From the NCBI RefSeq assembly GCF_008124885.1, contig NZ_VNHX01000026.1:1-64000 (forward strand): a stretch of 64,000 bases of DNA, written 5' to 3'. This document shows positions 8,976 to 16,039 of this stretch, piece after piece (the stretch's first letter is position 1; every line of letters begins with the position of its first letter). Position numbers and translations under genes: made by a program. Under the pieces are notes generated by a model. It saw only the letters and a list, made by a program, of their open reading frames with translations. It was not told where the DNA came from and made no database searches. This DNA comes from Sphingobacterium allocomposti (GTDB lineage: Bacteria > Bacteroidota > Bacteroidia > Sphingobacteriales > Sphingobacteriaceae).

Positions 8976-10162
8976 TCCATATCGCGTCCTATCCGTGTAT
9001 CCAACAGTTTAGCGTAATGTTGGGTGGTCTTGATATCCGTGTGGCCGAGCATCTTGGATACCGTCTCTATCGGGACATCATTGGATAGGGTAACCGTTGT
9101 GGCAAAAGTATGCCTTGCCATGTGGAAGGTCAGCTTCTTGGTGATACCACAGAGGTCAGCAATCTCTTTAAGGTAACTGTTCATCTTTTGGTTACTGAGA
9201 ACAGGAAGAAGCTTACCTTTGGAAACACAGGGAGGATAATCCCGGTAACGTGAAAGAATTTCCAATGCCTTTGGCAATAAGGGAATATTCGACGCGGTCT
9301 CTGTTTTCTCCCGATTGGTAAATATCCAAAGCTTGCCTCCGAAACCTTTTCCGATATCGCTGACGGTAAGTTTTTTAACATCGGCGTATGACAGCCCTGT
9401 GTAGCAGCAGAACACAAAGATATCACGTACATGTGCAAGTCTTGGAACGCTAAACAATTTACGCTCTATGCGCTCCAGTTCGTGTTCGTTAAGGAATTCT
9501 TTTTCTTTCGCTTTGGCCGAATTCTTATAAGAAGCAAAGGGATCATCAATAATCCATTTGTGTGCGATGCACAACTTTACGATCTTCCGCAGATGCTTGA
9601 TGTACTTGGCAGCCGAAACCTCTGAGCAACCCTGCGCAGAACGTAGGTAAAATTCGTACCCCGTTACAAACCCGTGATCGATCTTTCTGACATCAATGTC
9701 GGAACATTCGTGCTCTGTCTTTAGATATTGTTCGATGTGGGACAGCGAGGTCTTATACCCTTTGAGTGTATTGGGTTTAAATCCATTGCCCAGCAATGCT
9801 TCCATCTGCCCATTATGTTCAAGGAAAACTGCCAACAGTGTTTTTCTCTTGATATCCTTTCCAAGATATTTCAGTTTGATAGATTCTGAGGTAATATCCT
9901 CTCCTCCTTTGGTCATCTGGAGGTGGATGTCAGCGACTTTGTGCTCAAGGGTATCCAGATATGCGTTCAGTGTTTTAATGTCCTCTTTGGTTCCCTTGGC
10001 ACGGTTTGCCTTGGAGATCCATTTAGTAGGTTCACAATCTTGACCGGTGGAAATTTCTTTGGGAATGCCATCCACGGTGATGCGCATGTAGATCGGCTTC
10101 GGGCCGCTCACGTAGTTTTTTGGTCTCTTCAGGTAGAAGAGCAAAGAATAATTTGTACTCAT
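8915..10162 (-). CDS. Tyrosine site-specific recombinase (Bacteroidota integrase)
   Basis: The 415-residue protein (from MSTNYS) has an arm-binding N-terminus, a SAM-like core-binding domain (about 105-215) and a C-terminal catalytic domain. Visible catalytic residues are Lys286, His347-x-x-Arg350 (HMARHTF), His374 (LGHTDIKT) and nucleophile Tyr383 (QHYAK). The first catalytic Arg is replaced by Ser258 (TGLSYADV), as known for the CTnDOT integrase IntDOT. An upstream ATG at 10186 would lie inside the predicted -7 box, so 10162 is preferred. The last dozen residues (VPCTLTVTPPRT) are encoded by DNA antisense to the truncated susC, so the native 3' end was replaced at the junction. It lies about 250 bp from a tRNA-Glu. 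Confidence 0.93.
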   Translation of the reverse strand: MSTNYSLLFYLKRPKNYVSGPKPIYMRITVDGIPKEISTGQDCEPTKWISKANRAKGTKEDIKTLNAYLDTLEHKVADIHLQMTKGGEDITSESIKLKYLGKDIKRKTLLAVFLEHNGQMEALLGNGFKPNTLKGYKTSLSHIEQYLKTEHECSDIDVRKIDHGFVTGYEFYLRSAQGCSEVSAAKYIKHLRKIVKLCIAHKWIIDDPFASYKNSAKAKEKEFLNEHELERIERKLFSVPRLAHVRDIFVFCCYTGLSYADVKKLTVSDIGKGFGGKLWIFTNREKTETASNIPLLPKALEILSRYRDYPPCVSKGKLLPVLSNQKMNSYLKEIADLCGITKKLTFHMARHTFATTVTLSNDVPIETVSKMLGHTDIKTTQHYAKLLDTRIGRDMDQLEETLAVPCTLTVTPPRT

Positions 10163-10183
10163 GATTTTATCATTTAAGTGAAA

Positions 10184-10214
10184 CAAACTTAGCTTTGCAG
10201 CCTAACGAAATCAA
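10184..10214 (-). promoter_or_regulatory. Integrase promoter
   Basis: On the minus strand TTG (10214-10212) and TAAGTTTG (10191-10184) are separated by 20 bp, an exact fit to the Bacteroidota promoter pattern. It sits 21 bases upstream of the ATG at 10162 and supports that start. Confidence 0.6.
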
Positions 10215-10353
10215 GATGTTCAGTTATTGAACAGGTTGTCGTTCAACAACTTAATGTACTTTCAGTGAGTAGCGGTAGGTTAGGGATTGACTCACTGAAT
10301 CACTCACTGTTTTTATGCGAATAATTGAATGAATCAGGATGCTGTAAAAAACA

Positions 10354-10386
10354 AAAAGCCCGCAAACGTTTAATTTGCAGGCTTTT
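10354..10386 (-). terminator. Terminator of tRNA-Glu, possibly bidirectional
   Basis: Bases 10354-10366 pair with 10374-10386 with one mismatch (13-position stem, 7-nt loop). A-rich and T-rich flanks on both sides allow it to act in either direction. It lies about 25 bases beyond the 3' end of the minus-strand tRNA-Glu. Confidence 0.75.
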
Positions 10387-10409
10387 GTATGTTTTGATTT
10401 CAAGATGTG

Positions 10410-10481
10410 TAGCCCGTAGGGGAATCGAACCCCTGTTTCAAGAATGAAAATCTTGCGTCCTAACCCCTAGACGAACGGGCC
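10410..10481 (-). tRNA. tRNA-Glu (anticodon TTC)
   Basis: Read on the minus strand the 72-nt sequence folds into a full cloverleaf: acceptor GGCCCGT pairing with ACGGGCT (last pair G-U), discriminator A, anticodon loop centred on TTC (GATTTTCATTC), and T-arm with GGTTCGATTCC. CCA is not encoded. The 3' end faces the integrase, the usual geometry when a tRNA 3' end serves as an attachment site. Confidence 0.95.
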
Positions 10482-10499
10482 TTGTTGTGTTTCGGTGTG

Positions 10500-10530
10500 C
10501 AAATATAGAAAGGATTATTTATTGTGCAAA
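10500..10530 (-). promoter_or_regulatory. tRNA-Glu promoter
   Basis: TTTG (10530-10527) and TATATTTG (10507-10500) are separated by 19 bp on the minus strand, an exact consensus match. The start would fall about a dozen bases before the mature tRNA 5' end. Confidence 0.65.
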
Positions 10531-10746
10531 ATAAATTTTAAAAAAATAGAGAAGTCGGAAAAAAGGTTCTTTAGCGCATGGTAGATTATGGATAAAAATC
10601 ATTAGTATTGTCCTGTTGAGCGCTCTAGGGCTTCTTAGTTCTCCGGATACCTTCAAGGATGACGGTTCTGTCGGAGCGGGGATGCCAGCCCGGGACTATC
10701 CTGCACAATGAATGAGTGTGGTTATTTCTTATTGGAATTTTTGAAT

Positions 10747-13230
10747 ATGAGACGAGTCTGTGTAATTTCCTCGGTGTTGATAGGAATTTTGTTGGTTGGT
10801 AACTGCTTGTCGCTATTAGCCCAACCTGTTGTTTCAAAGGTTGAGCTGATCTGGCGGCCTGCCTCATCTTATGATGGAAAGGACAACCTGGAGCTGGATC
10901 TGGTGCTGAAAAACCGGTCTGCCGGGATTATTGCTTTAGACGGGGCGGATCTTTGGTTTAACGCGATTCTCCCTATAGCGGAGAAGAAAACGGATGTGTA
11001 CGAGCTGTCTGAGGAAAACGGAAACTTATTCCGTATCCGTTTTGAAAAAGGCGTGCGGCTGGCTGCGTCCGACTCGTTGATTGTCACATACACCTCCCGT
11101 TATCCGATATTTAATGTATCCAGTGCCCCTAACGGTTTTTATTTTCAGGATCGGCGGAATCCTGCCAAGGTGGAATCTGTCAATCTCATCCTCGAAGATA
11201 TGCCGTTGTCTGATGAAGCGCGCCATGCCTATTGGGCCACGCTGTATGACAAGAATCATGTTAGGCAGGCATCGTCAGCCAAGAACTTGATTTTACCCAG
11301 TCCAAAGTCGCTGAAAACAAGCCGGGGCCAGCTGTTGCTAAAGGGGGAAGTGGGGTATAACATCGATCCCGCTTTTGAATCTGAACAGCCCAATTTCGAT
11401 GATTTTGCGAAACTATTTGGACATATCACGTTCGTTCCGCGGGCTGACGGAGCACTAGTGACGATCCGTAAAGCGGCGGGGTATGGTCGCGAAGCGTACT
11501 CCCTGCAGGTTGGCAAGAAAGGAATTGTTATCGAGGCGACGGAGCCAGCAGGCGTGTTCTATGCACTACAAACGTTGCGGTCGGCTCTCGGCGCTTCGGC
11601 GCTCCAGAACCATACGGTTCATGTCCCTTATATGGAAGTAGACGACGAGCCCCGTTATGCCTACAGGGGATATATGATGGATATCGCCCGAAACTTTAAG
11701 GATAAAAAAGTTATTTTAAAGTATATAGACCTTATGTCGCATTATAAGCTCAATACGTTTCACCTTCATTTTATAGATGACGAGGGATGGCGTATCGAGA
11801 TAGCGGCGTTGCCTGAGTTGACAGAGATCGGTGCTAACCGTACGCCTCTTTTCGCGCAGCGCACGGGAATTCAGCCGTCGTACGGTTCGGGAGCTGTTTC
11901 TACAGCAAAAGATTACCTGAGCCGGCAGGATTTCATAGACATCTTGAGGTATGCCAAGCAACGCCATATAACCGTGGTTCCTGAGATCGAGACACCTGGG
12001 CATGCGCGGGCCTCGATCAAAGCAATGGAAGTACGTTACCAGCGATATATGGCGAAGGGAAACAAAGCGGAAGCCGAAAGATATCTCCTGCACGACTTTG
12101 ATGACAAGTCTGTTTATAGCTCGGCGCAGTACTGGAACGACAACGTGATGAACGTTGCATTGCCTTCCGTGTACGATTTTCTTTCGGTAGTTTTAGACGA
12201 AATCAAGGGCATGTATGTTGAAGCGGGTGTTGAACTAAAGAAGGTATCTCTAGGGGGAGACGAGGTGCCGGTCGGTGCATGGGAAAAGTCGCCCAAAATT
12301 AGGTCCTTGATGGACAGCTTAGGTATGTCATCGGTGCATGAGGTATGGCCTTATTATATCACCAAAATAAACGAGCTCTGTCGGCAGAAAGGACTTCAGC
12401 TTGCCGGTTGGGAGGAAATGGGCATGGTTAATGACGGAACAGGCATGAAGGTAAACGGCGCGCTGGCATCGGCTAACATCCAGCTCGATGTGTGGAACAA
12501 CCTTATTGGCGGAGGGCAGGAGGATCTGGCCTATAGGCTTGCGAATGCGGGATATCCCACTGTTTTTATCAGTGCAAACAACAACTATTTTGATATGGCG
12601 TGGGACACCCATTTCGAGGAGCCGGGGCTAAAATGGGCAACCTATGCGGATCTGTATCAATCGTTTACATTCTTGCCGGAGCATTTTTTTGCGAACATCC
12701 ACCACAGTGTGAACGGAGCGAAATACGAGAAAGGATTTTTTGCGGATAAAGTGAGGCTAAGCGAAAAGGGGAAGGCCAACCTTTTAGGGATAAAAGGAGG
12801 GCTTTGGTCGGAGACCGTTGTTTCTGAAGAACGTCTGGATTACATGATGTTCCCGCGTTTTTTTTCGTTAGCTGAACGGGCATGGGCGCCACAACGGCCT
12901 TACGAAAACGACTTTTCGTTCGATATTCGTGCCTTTAATAAAGACTATAGCGCCTTTCTCAATAAAGTTAGTCTGGATGAGCTGCCCAAGATCGCTTCGA
13001 CGGCACGTTACCGGTTACCTGCCGTCGGTGTGAAAGAAGAAGGGGGACGGTTACTCGCAAATGCTGAATATCCAGGCTTCAAAATTTATTACACGACTGA
13101 TGGCAGTATGCCCACTTCTCAAAGTGCCGTTTACACACGTCCTTTGACAGTCGAGAGGGGAACCACCTACCGGTTTGCCGTGATCGATCAGGATGGCCGC
13201 CGTGGGACGGTTTCACTGATCAGGAAATAA
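10747..13230 (+). CDS. Beta-N-acetylhexosaminidase, glycoside hydrolase family 20
   Basis: The 827-residue protein has a signal peptide (MRRVCVISSVLIGILLVG) that sets the start at 10747 rather than the upstream ATG at 10708. An N-terminal chitobiase carbohydrate-binding domain (about 25-150) is followed by the GH20 N-terminal domain, the catalytic barrel (YRGYMMDIARNFKDKKVI, LHFIDDEGWRIEI, EIETPGHARA) with the Asp505-Glu506 catalytic pair in SLGGDEVP, and a C-terminal chitobiase-type domain (YYTTDGSMPTSQSAVY). It releases terminal GlcNAc or GalNAc by substrate-assisted catalysis in the periplasm or at the surface. Its 3' end overlaps the convergent ytxJ by 11 bases. No SusCD partner is adjacent. 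Confidence 0.95.
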   Translation: MRRVCVISSVLIGILLVGNCLSLLAQPVVSKVELIWRPASSYDGKDNLELDLVLKNRSAGIIALDGADLWFNAILPIAEKKTDVYELSEENGNLFRIRFEKGVRLAASDSLIVTYTSRYPIFNVSSAPNGFYFQDRRNPAKVESVNLILEDMPLSDEARHAYWATLYDKNHVRQASSAKNLILPSPKSLKTSRGQLLLKGEVGYNIDPAFESEQPNFDDFAKLFGHITFVPRADGALVTIRKAAGYGREAYSLQVGKKGIVIEATEPAGVFYALQTLRSALGASALQNHTVHVPYMEVDDEPRYAYRGYMMDIARNFKDKKVILKYIDLMSHYKLNTFHLHFIDDEGWRIEIAALPELTEIGANRTPLFAQRTGIQPSYGSGAVSTAKDYLSRQDFIDILRYAKQRHITVVPEIETPGHARASIKAMEVRYQRYMAKGNKAEAERYLLHDFDDKSVYSSAQYWNDNVMNVALPSVYDFLSVVLDEIKGMYVEAGVELKKVSLGGDEVPVGAWEKSPKIRSLMDSLGMSSVHEVWPYYITKINELCRQKGLQLAGWEEMGMVNDGTGMKVNGALASANIQLDVWNNLIGGGQEDLAYRLANAGYPTVFISANNNYFDMAWDTHFEEPGLKWATYADLYQSFTFLPEHFFANIHHSVNGAKYEKGFFADKVRLSEKGKANLLGIKGGLWSETVVSEERLDYMMFPRFFSLAERAWAPQRPYENDFSFDIRAFNKDYSAFLNKVSLDELPKIASTARYRLPAVGVKEEGGRLLANAEYPGFKIYYTTDGSMPTSQSAVYTRPLTVERGTTYRFAVIDQDGRRGTVSLIRK

Positions 13231-13549
13231 ACGGAAGTACGTTCCTGAGATCAATGTCCTGATGTGAGGCATGATATAGGCAGGTGTCTCCCTGTAATAC
13301 CAAAAGCTGGGGAGACTCGTGTCTTACCTGCCAGCGCTCGGCAATATAGTCAGAGATATCACGTAAGGCAATCAGATCGAGGTAATAGATTGCCGTGTCG
13401 TTGGGCAGCATAGCAAAGTCATACGCCAAGTTCCGTTTGGCCATGCTGCTTACGGAGCAACGCGTGCTATGTTTAAACACAACTACCGGCTCGCCCGTAG
13501 CGATAGCTTCCTGAAGCTGTTCTTTCGAAGATAATGTTTTCCAGGCCAT
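13220..13549 (-). CDS. ytxJ: Monothiol bacilliredoxin YtxJ
   Basis: The 109-residue protein matches the YtxJ (DUF2847) family: EPVVVFKHSTRCSVSSMAKRNL, with a thioredoxin fold in which a lone Cys (CSVS) replaces the CxxC pair, then YYLDLIALRDISDYIAERWQVRHESPQLLVL. In species that make bacillithiol, YtxJ removes the thiol from mixed disulfides on proteins. Its presence suggests this organism makes bacillithiol, but no biosynthesis gene is in the window. It is followed on the same strand by nothing (convergent with GH20) and preceded by a secreted protein gene 14 bases upstream, probably an operon. Confidence 0.9.
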   Translation of the reverse strand: MAWKTLSSKEQLQEAIATGEPVVVFKHSTRCSVSSMAKRNLAYDFAMLPNDTAIYYLDLIALRDISDYIAERWQVRHESPQLLVLQGDTCLYHASHQDIDLRNVLPFIS

Positions 13550-13563
13550 GATGGTGCTTCTTG

Positions 13564-14289
13564 CTATAAGTTAGAAAATTTTGATTCTTCCATATCTGTA
13601 AAAGCTGCTGCAGTTGGGAAGGTGGCGCTTTTCTCGGAACCGTCCATGCTTTTGAAGACTGTCGGCAAAACCAAACCTCCTCCGATGTCTTTGTAGCCAT
13701 TCACAAAATATTCATTCCCCTCTTTGTCGATAATCTGTTTGATATATCCTGTTTCTCCATTAAAAAGGAGTTCTCCGGATAGGCTATTGTCTTTCAGCTG
13801 AAAGGACACGGACAGCAGCTTTTCGGCATTCACAATTTTTGACGAAACCTTTCCTGTTCTGGTGTCGGGAGCGTCTATCAAAGCAGGCAGAAAAATAAAG
13901 GCGGCATCTTTTTTAAACTGCTCGTTGATCCTTGTAAAAACGGTATTTACTTCTGTGGACACGGGCCTTTCTTCTCCGTTACTGAAAAGCTTCGACAACT
14001 TTTCGGTTTTGAAGTTGAAGAGTGCGACAATATTGTTTCCACTCTCGGTCTTGCCTTCGAAGCGGACCTGTCCAGAACGTTTGTTTATGAGAAATTTACG
14101 CCCGTTTTGCAGAAATTCGGAATCGTTTCCTGTTACGGAAAACAAAATATAGTTGGTACTATCCCATTTGGTCTTTCCGCCTATGCCCCGCCATAAAGAT
14201 GAGCTCAGCTCAAGAGGGGCCTGTGCCTGGGCGATCTCTTGTGAAAAGACAAGAAAATTGATGATGACTGCTGTTAGGAATGTTTTCAT
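13564..14289 (-). CDS. Secreted protein of unknown function
   Basis: The 241-residue protein begins with a signal peptide (MKTFLTAVIINFLVFSQEIAQAQA) and has no transmembrane segment after it. The body is rich in beta-strand patterns with phrases such as KWDSTNYILFSVTGND, GELLFNGETGYIKQI and FVNGYKDIGGGLVLPTVF, loosely resembling the lipoprotein-carrier-type half-barrels that bind hydrophobic ligands. I do not recognise the family, so no function is assigned. It ends 14 bases before ytxJ on the same strand, so the two may be co-transcribed, which hints at a redox or envelope role without proving it. Confidence 0.8.
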   Translation of the reverse strand: MKTFLTAVIINFLVFSQEIAQAQAPLELSSSLWRGIGGKTKWDSTNYILFSVTGNDSEFLQNGRKFLINKRSGQVRFEGKTESGNNIVALFNFKTEKLSKLFSNGEERPVSTEVNTVFTRINEQFKKDAAFIFLPALIDAPDTRTGKVSSKIVNAEKLLSVSFQLKDNSLSGELLFNGETGYIKQIIDKEGNEYFVNGYKDIGGGLVLPTVFKSMDGSEKSATFPTAAAFTDMEESKFSNL

Positions 14290-14506
14290 AGTTGACTCCT
14301 ATTAATGGATAAGGAACCATTTTCTTTGACAAAAGTTTAAAAGATGAATGGCTCCTTAATAAATACGGTTACGGTGTGTATAAATGTATGCTTTTCCCAA
14401 CGTGCCGCAAGAGTTTAAGAGAGGGTGTTAAAGGGCAGCTGAAAGGAACAGGTCGGGGTGTTATCTGTAGCGGTTTCATACACTCAGGTTAACAAAGCAC
14501 GACTAT

Positions 14507-14995
14507 TTAGTGCTGTTTTGCAATGATTCCCATCTGAATAGCTGTGACGGCAGCTTCTTCGCCTTTGTTTCCATGCTTGCCGCCTGCCCGATCCATGGCC
14601 TGTTCTAAATTGTCGGTGGTAAGTACACCAAAGATGACCGGTTTATTGTATTTAATCGAGACGTTCGCGATCCCGTTGGCTACTGCGTCGCAGATGAAAT
14701 CAAAATGTCTTGTTTCTCCCTGGATAACGCAACCGAGACATATAACAGCATCGATCTCCCTATTGCGTAGAATAATGTCAGCTCCGGAAATAAGCTCGTA
14801 ACTGCCGGGAACCTGAACGACTTCGATGTCGGTTTCTTTAGCTCCATGTTGCTGTAAGCTTCTTAGTGCGCCGTCCAAGAGTGATCCGGTAACCTGGGCG
14901 TTCCATTGGGAAACCACAATCGCGAATTTCAGCCCTTCGGCCCGTCCGACCTCCATATGTGAGAAATCGGACAAGTTTTTTAAACTACTTGACAT
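14507..14995 (-). CDS. ribH: 6,7-dimethyl-8-ribityllumazine synthase
   Basis: The 162-residue protein is a complete lumazine synthase: VVSQWNAQVTGSLLDGA, VPGSYELISGADIIL (substrate pocket), ICLGCVIQGETRHFDFIC with the catalytic His, VIFGVLTTDNLEQAMDRAGGKHGNKG for phosphate binding. It condenses 5-amino-6-ribitylamino-uracil with dihydroxybutanone phosphate in riboflavin synthesis and usually forms a 60-subunit shell or pentamers. A TATCTTTG box ends 5 bases upstream of the ATG (15001-15008), which would give a nearly leaderless mRNA. No other rib gene is adjacent. Confidence 0.97.
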   Translation of the reverse strand: MSSSLKNLSDFSHMEVGRAEGLKFAIVVSQWNAQVTGSLLDGALRSLQQHGAKETDIEVVQVPGSYELISGADIILRNREIDAVICLGCVIQGETRHFDFICDAVANGIANVSIKYNKPVIFGVLTTDNLEQAMDRAGGKHGNKGEEAAVTAIQMGIIAKQH

Positions 14996-15209
14996 GGGGG
15001 CAAAGATAAATAAAACCTTGAGTAATCCCTAATCCTATAGCTGCGCCGGGCTGCGTTGCCTTCGCTTGACTTATTCCGATAGGCCTGTTCGAAGGCGCCT
15101 TACTTGGCATTGCATTGAATTTCGGAGCTCCTAAAGAATAGCCGTACACAGGTTATAAAGAACGTGGGCAACTTTCGGTGGCCACAGAAGATAACGGTTG
15201 CAATAAAAA

Positions 15210-15232
15210 AGGCTGCTTTTCTCAAGCAGCCT
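15210..15232 (-). terminator. Rho-independent terminator of the TPR gene
   Basis: On the minus strand AGGCTGCTT pairs perfectly with AAGCAGCCT around a 5-nt loop and is followed by six T (15209-15204). It lies about 50 bases past the stop of the TPR gene. Confidence 0.9.
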
Positions 15233-15283
15233 ATAGATTTTTTCATCGATTTTATATTCACCTTCAGGTGGAGGCAGATGCTG

Positions 15284-15952
15284 TTACTGCTTTGCCTGAA
15301 CCCGTGCAAGCGGTCCGTCGATCATGTTTGCTTCTGGACTTTCCGGGTAATCCGTTTTGATGATCTGATACACCTGCTCTGCGCTCTTAAAGTCTTCGAG
15401 CGCTTCATATACCAAGCCGAGTTTCTTTAAGAATAGGGGCGTCGTGTACGAGTTTTTGCGTTTATCAGCCGCTTTTTTATAATAGTCGGCCGCCTTTTTG
15501 TAATCTTTTGATTCCGAATAAGCATCCCCGATTAAGCCTGTAACCAATGGATCTAAGATGTCGCTACCTGTATCCGAGTACTTTTGAAGGTATTTGATTG
15601 CTTCCTGATAGTTTCCCTGACGAAGGTAAAGGCCGCCAAGGTAAGCGTTAGCTATGTTAGCCGACTTTGTGTTGGAATATTCTTCTGCAATTTCCTTGAA
15701 GCCAAGGAAGGATCCATCGCCGTTAATGGCTTTTGCCTGAAGCGAATCAATCATGGCATATTCCTCTGCTTTGTAGATCTGATTTGCGGCTTTCTCTGCA
15801 CGCGGCGCTAGATATAGTTTTTGATAACCCCAATACAGCAATATTAAGACAAGGATACCGCCAATGATGAAGGTTATGCTTTTTTGGTTGTCCTGGAAAA
15901 AAGAACCTGATGTTTTTTTAGGCTCAGTTGGATTTACATTCGTGTTTGACAT
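15284..15952 (-). CDS. Membrane-anchored tetratricopeptide-repeat protein
   Basis: The 222-residue protein has a short cytoplasmic N-terminus, one transmembrane helix (about residues 26-48, ITFIIGGILVLILLYWGY) and then helical TPR-like repeats (SANIANAYLGGLYLRQGNYQEAIKYL, ILDPLVTGLIGDAYSESKDYKKAADYYKKA, LFLKKLGLVYEALEDFKSAEQVY). The layout is that of YfgM-like/TPR_21 proteins, which interact with periplasmic chaperones or protein assembly machinery. The partner is unknown here. It is common in this family of bacteria and lies upstream of ribH on the same strand, separated by its own terminator. Confidence 0.88.
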   Translation of the reverse strand: MSNTNVNPTEPKKTSGSFFQDNQKSITFIIGGILVLILLYWGYQKLYLAPRAEKAANQIYKAEEYAMIDSLQAKAINGDGSFLGFKEIAEEYSNTKSANIANAYLGGLYLRQGNYQEAIKYLQKYSDTGSDILDPLVTGLIGDAYSESKDYKKAADYYKKAADKRKNSYTTPLFLKKLGLVYEALEDFKSAEQVYQIIKTDYPESPEANMIDGPLARVQAKQ

Positions 15953-16039
15953 CTGTTATTATCGTATAATAAATATGGAACGCAAAATTACACTTTTAAA
16001 ATTTTATTACAAGTTTAAGTAAAAAATATCGGCTTTATA

